Assembly (NCBI GenBank): GCA_045576655.1
Contig: JAZNGW010000032.1
Span: forward strand, 186,001-250,000
Length of the DNA: 64,000 nucleotides
Reading direction: 5' to 3'
DNA from: RGIG8745 sp045576655
GTDB taxonomy: Bacteria; Bacteroidota; Bacteroidia; Bacteroidales; Bacteroidaceae
This document shows positions 1-8,232 of the stretch, in pieces. The stretch's first letter is position 1; every line of letters starts with the position of its first letter. The notes beneath the pieces were generated by a model. The model ran no database searches. It was not told where the DNA came from and saw nothing but the letters and a program-made list of their open reading frames with translations. The position numbers and the translations under genes were made by a program.

Positions 1-149
1 TCAACATCAGCTACAGCCTCAAGAAGTTGAGACTTTTCTGTATATTTTTCGAGCAACGCCAATTCATAACCTGCAGTTTCGACCTCAGCTCTTATACCTT
101 CAACCGCCACTGGCGCAAAAGGTTTTTCTGTTGCAATAAGAATTTTCAT
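1..149 (-). CDS. serA: D-3-phosphoglycerate dehydrogenase, N-terminal fragment (cut by window edge)
   Basis: The first 49 codons of a minus-strand gene run off the left edge of the window. The visible protein begins MKILIATEKPFAPVAVEGIR, a typical start for the substrate-binding lobe of D-2-hydroxyacid dehydrogenases. The ATG lies nine bases after the serC stop codon, so the two genes are almost certainly cotranscribed as serC-serA. SerA oxidises 3-phosphoglycerate to 3-phosphohydroxypyruvate with NAD, and SerC then transaminates the product. The assignment rests mainly on the serC neighbour, because no NAD-binding motif is in view; another hydroxyacid dehydrogenase is possible but less likely. 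Confidence 0.8.
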   Translation of the reverse strand, partial: MKILIATEKPFAPVAVEGIRAEVETAGYELALLEKYTEKSQLLEAVADV

Positions 150-158
150 GTTCGTCAA

Positions 159-1226
159 TTAAATTTTCTTTTCAAACTGCTGCATACAATCAACAAGCGC
201 CTTAACGCCTTCAATACTCATTGCGTTGTAGCAACTTGCACGGAATCCGCCCACAGAACGATGTCCCTTTATACCAACCATGCCACTTTCTGTAGCAAAT
301 TTCAAGAAGTCGGCTTCCAGATCTTTATATTCATCATTCATCACAAAACAGATGTTCATTACTGAACGGTCTTCCTCATTTGCCGTTCCACGGAAAAGTT
401 TGTTACGGTCAATTTCGCTATAAAGAATTGAAGCACGCTCATTTGCAAGTCGATCCATAGCTTCAACTCCACCATTAGCCTTTATCCAACGCAGATTCTG
501 CATTGCTGTATAAATAGGCACGACAGGGGGTGTATTAAACATGCTACCGCCATTAACATGAGTACGATAATCAAGCATTGTAGGAATTGGACGGTCCACC
601 TTACCGAGAGCATCATCTTTAACAATAACAAATGTCACTCCTGCCATAGAAAGATTTTTTTGGGCTCCGCCATATATACAGTTATACTTGCTAACATCTA
701 TAGGACGACTAAATATATCTGATGACATGTCTGCTATCATTGGTACAGGACTGTCAAGTTCCTTACGAATCTCTGTTCCGTAGATTGTATTATTTGTTGT
801 TACGTGAAAATAGTCAGCATCAACAGGGATAATATAATCCTTAGGAACATAAGTGTATGTAGATTCAGCAGACGAAGCTACTTCAACCACTTCACCAAAG
901 AATTTAGCCTCCTTGATTGCCTTCTTAGCCCACACGCCGGTATTCAAATAAGCGGCCTTCTTGTTCAAGAAGTTGTATGGAACCATACAGAACTCCATGC
1001 TAGCGCCACCACCGAGGAATATTACAGAATAACCTTCTGGTATATCCAGCAGTTCCTTAAAAAGGGCAACAGCTTCATCAATAACTGGCTGAAAATCCTT
1101 TGCACGATGACTAATTTCCATCAAAGAAAGTCCAGAACCATTAAAGTCCATACAAGCATTTGCGGTAGCCTCGATTACCTCGCGCGGAAGAATTGACGGC
1201 CCCGCATTGAAATTTATCTTTTTCAT
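159..1226 (-). CDS. serC: Phosphoserine aminotransferase
   Basis: This 355-residue PLP enzyme converts 3-phosphohydroxypyruvate and glutamate to phosphoserine and 2-oxoglutarate in cytoplasmic serine synthesis. It starts with the family signature FNAGPSILP. The PLP-binding lysine is seen in GGAQKNLSMAG (Lys190), after the ADMSSD segment that holds the cofactor-contacting aspartate. The C-terminal KGHRSVGGFRASCYNA block is also typical. The length matches the family. It is the first gene of a serC-serA operon, with a Bacteroidota-type promoter about 70 bp upstream. Nothing looks degraded. Confidence 0.97.
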   Translation of the reverse strand: MKKINFNAGPSILPREVIEATANACMDFNGSGLSLMEISHRAKDFQPVIDEAVALFKELLDIPEGYSVIFLGGGASMEFCMVPYNFLNKKAAYLNTGVWAKKAIKEAKFFGEVVEVASSAESTYTYVPKDYIIPVDADYFHVTTNNTIYGTEIRKELDSPVPMIADMSSDIFSRPIDVSKYNCIYGGAQKNLSMAGVTFVIVKDDALGKVDRPIPTMLDYRTHVNGGSMFNTPPVVPIYTAMQNLRWIKANGGVEAMDRLANERASILYSEIDRNKLFRGTANEEDRSVMNICFVMNDEYKDLEADFLKFATESGMVGIKGHRSVGGFRASCYNAMSIEGVKALVDCMQQFEKKI

Positions 1227-1298
1227 ATTTAATTTGATTTGTTATACCTTAATAATACTTATAAAAACAATAATACATGCAATTTCTTTTTATTGAGA

Positions 1299-1329
1299 CA
1301 AAATTACGCATTTATATCCGTCTGACCAA
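1299..1329 (-). promoter_or_regulatory. Candidate serC promoter
   Basis: On the minus strand TAATTTTG (1306-1299) fits the Bacteroidota -7 consensus TAnnTTTG, with a TTG at 1329-1327 separated by 20 bases. The predicted transcript would have a leader of about 65 bases before the serC ATG. The rest of the 1227-1471 gap is AT-rich and shows no gene. Confidence 0.6.
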
Positions 1330-1471
1330 CTCAAACAACACCAATTTGCAAATAAATGCAAAAAGATTACAAAATAACACGCATGAAATCGAATTACCTT
1401 AAAAATATAGGCGTAGAAACGAATGCTGAATACACTTTGATATTACATGGCAAATATTTCAATCATATTGA

Positions 1472-2359
1472 TTATTTGCGAATAGGTTCCATGCATACAC
1501 TAAGAATACCAACAAAACGTGCATTTTTCCCCATTTGACTATAGGCAACTTGCGCACCGTCTGCATTAGCTAAAATTTCAGGAGATTCAAAATAAGTGTG
1601 TGTATGCCCACCAAGAACGATGTCAATATGTCTTGTTGAACCTATCAGCATCTGATCGTTTATCCCTTTAGTACCCCACCCCAAATGGGACAAGCATACA
1701 ATGAGATCGCATCGTTCTTCCAATTTTAAATATTCAGCAACAGTAGCAACGCTCGTTATAGGGTCAGAAAAAATAACATTATTATAATTTTCTCGAGCAA
1801 CAAGACCTTCCAGTTTAGGCGAGACTCCTAACACACCGATTTTCAACCCACATCGTTCAATGACAATATAAGGTTTAACTAATCCATCTACAGGAGTGCC
1901 TGAAAAATCATAGTTGCAACAGACAACAGGAAAATCCATGCTCGCAAACAGTCGTGCCATATTGTCAAGCCCAAAATCAAATTCGTGATTACCTATTGTA
2001 CATGCATCATATTTCATTCTATTCATTAAAGAAACCTCTACTTCACCTTTGAATATATTATAATAAGGTGAACCTTGAGAAAAATCGCCGCAATCAAACA
2101 ATAATAAATTTGGATTAGTTAACCTCAAACTGTCTATAAGCACAACTCGACGCAAGAAGCCTCCCTTATCCGCCATTGCTGTATCAGAAAAATTGGGGGT
2201 TACAGGTTCTATGCAACTATGAGTATCATTAGTGTGAATAATAATAACATTGATGTCATCAGAACGAACACCGTCTATCGTTTGCGCTTCAGTATATTCT
2301 GCAAGACACAACTGTAAAAATACAACTAAGAGCGTTTTTGCAAAGAATACATTATTCAT
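1472..2359 (-). CDS. Secreted metallophosphatase, catalytic half of a split 5'-nucleotidase
   Basis: This 295-residue calcineurin-like phosphoesterase corresponds to the catalytic domain of UshA/5'-nucleotidases. A hydrophobic N-terminal segment (about residues 5-25) suggests export. Metal-binding motifs appear in family order: NDTH (44-47), CGDFSQGSP, GNHEFDFG, LSHLGWG and GGHTHTYFE. It ends soon after the last motif, so the substrate-specificity domain of full-length enzymes is missing; that domain is encoded by the gene immediately upstream (2371-3111), 11 bases away. The pair probably acts in the periplasm on nucleotides or similar phosphoesters. The exact substrate cannot be read from the sequence. 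Confidence 0.88.
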   Translation of the reverse strand: MNNVFFAKTLLVVFLQLCLAEYTEAQTIDGVRSDDINVIIIHTNDTHSCIEPVTPNFSDTAMADKGGFLRRVVLIDSLRLTNPNLLLFDCGDFSQGSPYYNIFKGEVEVSLMNRMKYDACTIGNHEFDFGLDNMARLFASMDFPVVCCNYDFSGTPVDGLVKPYIVIERCGLKIGVLGVSPKLEGLVARENYNNVIFSDPITSVATVAEYLKLEERCDLIVCLSHLGWGTKGINDQMLIGSTRHIDIVLGGHTHTYFESPEILANADGAQVAYSQMGKNARFVGILSVCMEPIRK

Positions 2360-2370
2360 GATATAAATAT

Positions 2371-3111
2371 TTAAGGTGTTACAACGATACGTCCTTCAAT
2401 TTTAGAATCAAGCAAGACACCACATTCAGATTGTCTTTTTATGTAATCCATTAAAACATCTCTTAGCAAGAGTTTTGTATCTATACGTTTAAATGCATGT
2501 TTCAATGCAAACATGCCATCATTCCCCTCTGCTAAATAATCTATTGTAACAATATTATATACTTTGTTTTTTCTTATTTTCTTGCCTTTAACAGAAGCGT
2601 TCATCAATGTCCCATCAGAAGCAATTACCATTCTCAAAGAAGAACTAATTCCTTCACCACCTAATTCTGCAATCTGATTTAACAGTTCAAGTAAATTCTC
2701 TCCTCTAATAGAAAGCAGACAAAGTCTATTTTCAAATGGAGCTATCGACATAATATCGCCAACTGTCACATTTCCTTTTGGCATAGAACTTCGCAGCCCA
2801 CCAATATTACACAACCCAAAATCCGCATCCCAGCCCAATCCTATAGCTGTATCCACCATGACATCTGTCACCCAATTAGACAGCAAACTTTCAGGACGCG
2901 AAGCATTCATGCAAACAATACTCTTACCAAGTATTGGGGACATCAAACAGTCAATCGCAGGTTTGTAATTAGAAATCAAACCATAATCCACTTTAGATCC
3001 CAACTTCCCATCAACTTCAATACGTCCTCCTTTAACCGACTTAATTGCATAGTGTTGCGAGTATAAATTAGCGCAGAAAATGAATGATAAAATAAAACAA
3101 CAACACTTCAT
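2371..3111 (-). CDS. 5'-nucleotidase C-terminal-domain protein (substrate-binding half)
   Basis: This 246-residue protein has a short N-terminal signal-like segment (residues 1-18) and then matches the C-terminal domain of 5'-nucleotidases. Hallmarks are NIGGLR (near residue 102), VGDIMSIAPFENRL, and DYLAEGNDGMFAL near residue 195, the loop that carries aromatic and glycine residues contacting the nucleoside. No metallophosphatase motifs are present, so it is not a complete enzyme. It is cotranscribed with and precedes the catalytic half at 1472-2359, the reverse of the order in the single-chain enzyme. A physical complex of the two exported proteins is inferred, not shown. Confidence 0.85.
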   Translation of the reverse strand: MKCCCFILSFIFCANLYSQHYAIKSVKGGRIEVDGKLGSKVDYGLISNYKPAIDCLMSPILGKSIVCMNASRPESLLSNWVTDVMVDTAIGLGWDADFGLCNIGGLRSSMPKGNVTVGDIMSIAPFENRLCLLSIRGENLLELLNQIAELGGEGISSSLRMVIASDGTLMNASVKGKKIRKNKVYNIVTIDYLAEGNDGMFALKHAFKRIDTKLLLRDVLMDYIKRQSECGVLLDSKIEGRIVVTP

Positions 3112-3152
3112 AAATGCATCTGTATGTTATTCCAATATAGTATATTAATTAA

Positions 3153-3179
3153 AATCGGACTATGTTAAATAGTCCGATT
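3153..3179 (-). terminator. Hairpin after the export lipoprotein gene
   Basis: A perfect 10-bp inverted repeat (AATCGGACTA / TAGTCCGATT) with a 7-base loop lies just past the stop codon of the export lipoprotein gene on the minus strand, and the stem is followed by a short T-rich run. It probably separates that gene from the nucleotidase pair. Confidence 0.7.
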
Positions 3180-3187
3180 AAATGAAT

Positions 3188-3994
3188 TTATCTTAGTATG
3201 TTGTACAACAAACTTGCAATAGATATTACAATACTTGTAGATGTAAACCAAAGGGATGTTTCTGCACCAATACCAGAACTTTTTGCCTTTGCTTTATTAG
3301 GGGTTACGTAAACAATGTCGTTTTGTTGCAACTGGTAGTACGGAGAATTTATCACATTGGCGTCATTCAAATTCAACTCAACGATATTTTTCTCTCCATC
3401 AGAAGATTCACGTATGAGTTTAACATTGTTACGCATACCATAAATAGTCATGTCACCTGCAAGCGCAAGGGCCTCAAACACATTAACCTTTCCTGTAGCA
3501 ATAGTGTACTGTCCTGCCTTCGCAACCTCACCAAGAACCGAGACCTTAAAGCTTGCCATCGTAACAGTCACTATAGGGCGTTCTTTCAGATGTGTACCCA
3601 ATATGCGTTCTGCCAAATAATCTTCCAGTTCCGTCTTGGTCATGCCCAAAACCTTGACCTTTCCCAACACAGGGAAATCAATAAACCCGTCATTCGTCAC
3701 CAAATACGTCTGAAGATACTGCTGTGAGGTAGATCTGCTACGACCTGTCGAAGAACCTGTTTCATCACTCATCTGAACCATGAGATTAAACATTGCCGAC
3801 GCCTCAGGATTGCTTGGAGTGTTGACTGTTATATTAAGCATATCCTTAGGCATAATTTTGGCATCATACAGTTTTGTCGCCAAAGACAGGTCCACCTCTT
3901 CACTATTTTTCAAATAAGGCACTTTTTTATATGATTGGCAACCTACGACCAATAACATTCCAGACAACAAAAGTAAGAACGATAATCTTTTCAT
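3188..3994 (-). CDS. Polysaccharide export lipoprotein (Wza/BexD-type)
   Basis: This 268-residue protein has a lipoprotein signal ending in LLVVGC (lipid-attached Cys19). A polysaccharide export domain follows (LYDAKIMPKDMLNITV, roughly 42-60) and then SLBB-like segments (VSVLGEVAKAGQYTI and an LVKLIRE-type stretch). A hydrophobic stretch near the C-terminus (about 245-265) resembles the outer-membrane helix of Wza-family channels. Such proteins form the outer-membrane pore for capsule or exopolysaccharide. The usual partner, a Wzc-like tyrosine kinase/chain-length protein, is not next to it, so its polymer is unknown. It starts 27 bases after the upstream flavoprotein gene and may be read from the same transcript. 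Confidence 0.9.
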   Translation of the reverse strand: MKRLSFLLLLSGMLLVVGCQSYKKVPYLKNSEEVDLSLATKLYDAKIMPKDMLNITVNTPSNPEASAMFNLMVQMSDETGSSTGRSRSTSQQYLQTYLVTNDGFIDFPVLGKVKVLGMTKTELEDYLAERILGTHLKERPIVTVTMASFKVSVLGEVAKAGQYTIATGKVNVFEALALAGDMTIYGMRNNVKLIRESSDGEKNIVELNLNDANVINSPYYQLQQNDIVYVTPNKAKAKSSGIGAETSLWFTSTSIVISIASLLYNILR

Positions 3995-4021
3995 AATTTA
4001 TATTTTTTGTGTTTATAACAA

Positions 4022-6388
4022 TTACTTACCATTTAGCATATTGTGCACGCACTCTGCTGCGCGTCTTCCATCCCCCATAGCAAGAATCACAGTTGCACCA
4101 CCCCTAACAATATCGCCGCCTGCAAAAATTGTAGGAATATTTGACTGCATTTTCTCATTTACTGCAATTGTATTCTTACGTCCCAGCTCAAGACCTTCAA
4201 CCGATGTCGGTACAAGTGGATTAGGCGATACGCCAACAGCAACGATAGCCATATCTATATCTATAGTTTCAATCGCTCCCTCTATTGCAACAGGAGAACG
4301 ACGACCGCTTGCATCTGGTTCGCCAAGTTCCATCTTTTGGAGTCTAACCTGTTTAACAGCACCGTTTTCGTCTGCTATATATTCAATTGGATTATGGAGA
4401 GTCAAGAACTCTATGCCCTCTTCCTTAGCATGTTTGACCTCTTCAAGTCTTGCAGGCATCTCTGCTTCGCTACGACGATATGCAATAAACACACGTTCTG
4501 CACCAAGTCGTTTTGCTGTACGACATGAATCCATTGCGGTGTTTCCGCCACCAACAACCATCACGCTATGCGCCTTGTTTATTGGTGTATCAGATTCAGG
4601 GTTTGAAGCGTCCATCAAGTTCACACGAGTTAAATATTCATTTGAAGACATCACATTTATGCTGTTCTCTCCAGGAATATTCATAAAGTTAGGCAGACCT
4701 GCACCTGATGCAACAAACACAGCCTTGTAGCCGTCGCTTTCAAGTTCGGAAATGGAAATTGTTTTTCCAACAACGCAGTCCTTCACAAAACGGACTCCCA
4801 TCTTTTCCAAATTGCATATTTCAACATCCACTATGGCGTTAGGCAATCGGAATTCAGGAATACCATATTTGAGAACACCGCCTATTTCATGTAATGCCTC
4901 GAAAACTGTAACCTCATATCCTAATTTTACCATATCGCCAGCAAAACTCAAACCGGCCGGTCCAGAACCGACAACCGCAACCTTTATGCCGTTGGATGGA
5001 GCGCATTCAGGTAAAGCCATTTTTCCGCTCTCGCGCTCAAAATCAGCTACAAAACGTTCCAAATAACCAATAGCAACAGGTTCTCCGCCCATCTTGATAT
5101 GCATACACTTGCTTTCGCACTGCTTTTCCTGCGGGCAAACGCGTCCGCAAACAGCAGGCAACGCAGAAGTGGCCTTTAGCACCCTTGCGGCTTCAAGGAA
5201 TTGGCCTCGCTCCACATTCTTCACAAATGAAGGGATGTTGATACTTACCGGACAACCTTCCATACATGTAGGATTTGCACAATCCAAGCATCGTTTTGCT
5301 TCCGTAAGAGCCTGTTCTACAGTAAGTCCCTTGTTCACCTCTTCCGTACGAGTGGTCGCCCTGTATGCAGGATCAAGTTCATCCATTGTGCAACGTCCTA
5401 TCGTTGTGCGCTCTTTGGGTTTCATGCTTTTCTGCAGTTCCACACGCCATTCCGCTTTGCGGTCGGTAAGGACATCCATAGGAGTGTCTGAAGTCATGTT
5501 TGCAGCAAGTCTACTTTTTTCCGGATCGGTTTTTATCTCCTTGCAACATCCACATCCCGAATTATTCATGTGACGCTCAAAATTCTCCATCTCCTCTATT
5601 TCAACTGGTTTGAATGCACCCATACGCTTGAACATTTCGTCAAAGTCCACTTGATGGCCATCAAACTCAGGACCGTCAACACACACAAATCGTGTTTGGC
5701 CGCCTACTGTTATACGACAAGCTCCGCACATTCCTGTACCATCAACCATAATCGTATTGAGTGAAACGTCCGTTGGTATTTCATACTTCTTTGTCAGCAA
5801 GCAACAGAATTTCATCATTATGGCAGGGCCGATAGCAAAACACATATCGACTTTCTCGCGCTGAATCACTTGCTCTATTCCTACAGTTACTACACCTTTT
5901 TGACCATAACTGCCGTCATCCGTCATAATTATGACATCGTCGCTGCTCTCCCTCACCTCATCCTCCAATATTATCAAATCCTTGCTGCGGCCGGCTAAAA
6001 CAGATATCACCCTGTTTCCCGCTTTCTTCAAAGCACGGATAATAGGAAGCATAGGAGCCACACCAACACCTCCACCGGCACATATAACAGTACCAAAGTT
6101 TTCTATATGAGTTGCTTGTCCTAAAGGACCTACAACATCTGTTATGTAATCACCTTCATTGAGCATGCAAAGTTTTGTAGATGAAAGTCCAACTTTCTGC
6201 ACGACCAAAGTAATTGTACCTTTTTCTGTGTCTGAATCAGCAATAGTTAATGGCATTCTTTCCCCCTTGTCACCTACACGCACAATTACAAAGTGACCAG
6301 CCTTACGAGATTTAGCAATCAGCGGAGCCTCTATTTCGAACTTAAAAACTTTTTCTGAAAATTGCTCTTTACAAATAATTTTATTCAT
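4022..6388 (-). CDS. Fused NfnAB-like flavoprotein (ferredoxin:NADP+ oxidoreductase / glutamate-synthase-type subunit)
   Basis: This 788-residue protein joins two units that are separate in NfnAB. Residues 1-280 form a ferredoxin-reductase/DHOD-B-type domain with FAD and NAD sites (GERMPLTIAD, ICAGGGVGVAPMLP) and a [2Fe-2S] cluster region (MCGACRITVGG...VCVDGP). A cysteine-bearing linker (SGCGCCKE, near 285) leads to a GltD/NfnB-like domain. That domain has two [4Fe-4S] ligand sets (CLDCANPTCMEGCP and CGRVCPQEKQCESKC), an FAD fold (VVGSGPAGLSFAGDM) and an NADP fold (VVGGGNTAMD). NfnAB-type enzymes perform electron-bifurcating transhydrogenation among NADH, NADPH and ferredoxin. That role is inferred here and would link to the Rnf complex in the same window. 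Automated labels such as dihydroorotate dehydrogenase or glutamate synthase would be less accurate. Confidence 0.85.
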   Translation of the reverse strand: MNKIICKEQFSEKVFKFEIEAPLIAKSRKAGHFVIVRVGDKGERMPLTIADSDTEKGTITLVVQKVGLSSTKLCMLNEGDYITDVVGPLGQATHIENFGTVICAGGGVGVAPMLPIIRALKKAGNRVISVLAGRSKDLIILEDEVRESSDDVIIMTDDGSYGQKGVVTVGIEQVIQREKVDMCFAIGPAIMMKFCCLLTKKYEIPTDVSLNTIMVDGTGMCGACRITVGGQTRFVCVDGPEFDGHQVDFDEMFKRMGAFKPVEIEEMENFERHMNNSGCGCCKEIKTDPEKSRLAANMTSDTPMDVLTDRKAEWRVELQKSMKPKERTTIGRCTMDELDPAYRATTRTEEVNKGLTVEQALTEAKRCLDCANPTCMEGCPVSINIPSFVKNVERGQFLEAARVLKATSALPAVCGRVCPQEKQCESKCMHIKMGGEPVAIGYLERFVADFERESGKMALPECAPSNGIKVAVVGSGPAGLSFAGDMVKLGYEVTVFEALHEIGGVLKYGIPEFRLPNAIVDVEICNLEKMGVRFVKDCVVGKTISISELESDGYKAVFVASGAGLPNFMNIPGENSINVMSSNEYLTRVNLMDASNPESDTPINKAHSVMVVGGGNTAMDSCRTAKRLGAERVFIAYRRSEAEMPARLEEVKHAKEEGIEFLTLHNPIEYIADENGAVKQVRLQKMELGEPDASGRRSPVAIEGAIETIDIDMAIVAVGVSPNPLVPTSVEGLELGRKNTIAVNEKMQSNIPTIFAGGDIVRGGATVILAMGDGRRAAECVHNMLNGK

Positions 6389-6540
6389 AATCTATATTTA
6401 GTTTTATAACTTATGATGCTACCAACATATAGTCTGGAGAATCACCACAAAGTTAATTTATTTATTTCAAAAGAAGTAAAAACTCTTGATAAATATGCTT
6501 TTATACAAAATAGTTCACATACATTAAACATATGAAGGTG

Positions 6541-8055
6541 TTAACAATGTATTGTATCTCTGAAACCCAGCATATTGATATATCTACGTTTCATAAATCT
6601 GTTATAAATATTTCTTAGCCACATTGGATGCAGCAGAGTACCAAGTAATCCTATAAAAAACATAATTGACGACGCGACAGAAATACTGGAAATTGTAATC
6701 AAAATATACATAATGAACATTGGCACAAAAAGAGCCACTAATGAAACAATTGTTTGCACCTTAGTGCTTCGTCCGCTTTTTGTTATTTTTTCATTCAAAT
6801 GTAAAGTAGTATTATTATAGACTGCCAATTGGAAAAGGAATGGGAATATGACTCCTGTGGTAAAAAAAAGACTTCCAACGGCTTCGAGCAAAGTTATTTT
6901 ACCAGCTAATATAGGCATCATAAAAATCAGAACAGGGATAATGATAACCATACAATTGAAATAGTACTTTGCCTTCAACAAAGAAAGAACAGACTCCTTT
7001 CTGCTCATTAGTCCATCCATATAGTTGCCCTCTGCACACATTATGCCTGTTAAAGTCATCACTCCCAAACACGCAAAACAATAGACGCATATATATGATC
7101 TCATAAAGATTGAATCATCATAAACATCCGTGAAAGCAAAAATAAGACTAATCAAAATCATACATGAAACACCTATGATAAATTGTTTGCGGACAACAAG
7201 GTTACGCATGGTAGATTTCATTTCTAGTTTAATGTATTGCCCAATGATTCCAAACTTATTGAGGTAAGCCATTTCTGACGACCTAACCTTTGTATTTCCA
7301 TCGATCTTTGCTATTTCGGTATAAACCATCGAACCTTGAATCTTATTGTTAACAACAAAAAGGAAAGCGATAGCTAATAAAACAGTTAAAAATGGGGCTG
7401 GATTAAAGGCTATAAACCCCTGTCCTAAATGCATGAAAAAGGTAAAAAGCCATTGTTGTTCTTCACTATGAAAGTATCCAAAATAAAATAAAGCCCCATA
7501 GATTGCTAACGGGAAAAATAAATTAAGGATATGTTTATTTATCAACGAGCGCCATATCAGGTACCAATAGGCATTAAAGACAAAAAGTAACCACCACCCC
7601 AACAAGAAACCTAATAATCCACCGAAACCATGATAAAAAGGAATGCTAAGCAAACCGAATGGGACGAAAAAGAAATACCAAAATAAGTTGTAAACTTTCA
7701 ACCCTATTCGAATCATAAAAACGTTGAGCAGAAACGTTATAGGAATTGGCAATAATTTATAAGGTCTGATTTCTTGTGCGGGAGTTTCCTGCATGCCAAA
7801 ACGTAAAAAGAAATCTATTGCAAGAAAAAATATGGCACCGCCATTAATCATATCATAAGCCTCTATGCTGGATTCGGAGAAAATAAAATAGAAAGTAACT
7901 CCGAAAAATAATAAATAGACAGCCCAAAAACCCACGAATACATATCCAAAAACCTTCATTGCCAAATTACGTTCAAACATTGGATGGCGATTATTTGCCA
8001 ATTGTTGGTTATGAGATATTAATTTATAAAACTTAACAATCCGGTGGATATCCAT
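6541..8055 (-). CDS. DUF5687-type multi-spanning membrane protein, possible ABC-2 permease
   Basis: About 504 residues with many hydrophobic segments (for example around 35-60, 85-105, 110-200, 240-260, 300-370 and 385-480), consistent with a polytopic inner-membrane protein. The overall pattern resembles the Bacteroidota DUF5687 family, which is thought to be related to ABC-2 exporter permeases. No ATPase gene is adjacent. I place the start at 8055 (MDIHRIVKFY) because the open frame extending to 8088 enters a palindromic repeat element (8078-8223). The transported substrate, if any, cannot be predicted. The 152-base gap downstream to the Nfn gene shows nothing recognisable. Confidence 0.7.
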   Translation of the reverse strand: MDIHRIVKFYKLISHNQQLANNRHPMFERNLAMKVFGYVFVGFWAVYLLFFGVTFYFIFSESSIEAYDMINGGAIFFLAIDFFLRFGMQETPAQEIRPYKLLPIPITFLLNVFMIRIGLKVYNLFWYFFFVPFGLLSIPFYHGFGGLLGFLLGWWLLFVFNAYWYLIWRSLINKHILNLFFPLAIYGALFYFGYFHSEEQQWLFTFFMHLGQGFIAFNPAPFLTVLLAIAFLFVVNNKIQGSMVYTEIAKIDGNTKVRSSEMAYLNKFGIIGQYIKLEMKSTMRNLVVRKQFIIGVSCMILISLIFAFTDVYDDSIFMRSYICVYCFACLGVMTLTGIMCAEGNYMDGLMSRKESVLSLLKAKYYFNCMVIIIPVLIFMMPILAGKITLLEAVGSLFFTTGVIFPFLFQLAVYNNTTLHLNEKITKSGRSTKVQTIVSLVALFVPMFIMYILITISSISVASSIMFFIGLLGTLLHPMWLRNIYNRFMKRRYINMLGFRDTIHC

Positions 8056-8077
8056 AGGTAAAATGATTAAATAGCGA

Positions 8078-8223
8078 GGGTGTATCAAAATGAAAACTTA
8101 CTATCATTTTGTTATTCTGACTACCTTGAGGGAGGAAGAATCTCATATTCGGATACTGAGATCCTTCACTAACTTCCAGGATGACGTGACTATTTGATAG
8201 CATTTCTGCATTTTGATACACCC
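8078..8223. repeat. 146-bp palindromic MITE/REP-like element
   Basis: Perfect 15-bp terminal inverted repeats (GGGTGTATCAAAATG at 8078-8092 and its complement at 8209-8223) bound the element. A second inverted pair (CTATCA 8101-8106 / TGATAG 8195-8200) shares the same centre, and an inner stem (ATCTCA 8140-8145 / TGAGAT 8157-8162) lies at the tip. The whole element can fold into one long interrupted hairpin. The core resembles the widespread intergenic pattern with GTCATCCTG, GAAGGATCT, AGATTCTTC and CAGAATAAC. It fills nearly all of the gap between trxB and the DUF5687 gene and encodes no convincing protein. Confidence 0.85.
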
Positions 8224-8232
8224 ACAAATATA

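Noticed and set aside
4041..4730. A 229-codon plus-strand open frame opposite the NfnAB-like gene
   Set aside because: It is antisense to a clear enzyme gene, has Ser/Pro/Thr-skewed composition without motifs, and reflects third-position codon bias of the real gene.
8033..8227. A 64-codon minus-strand frame between trxB and the DUF5687 gene
   Set aside because: It is almost entirely the palindromic repeat element; similar false ORFs are a known by-product of such repeats.
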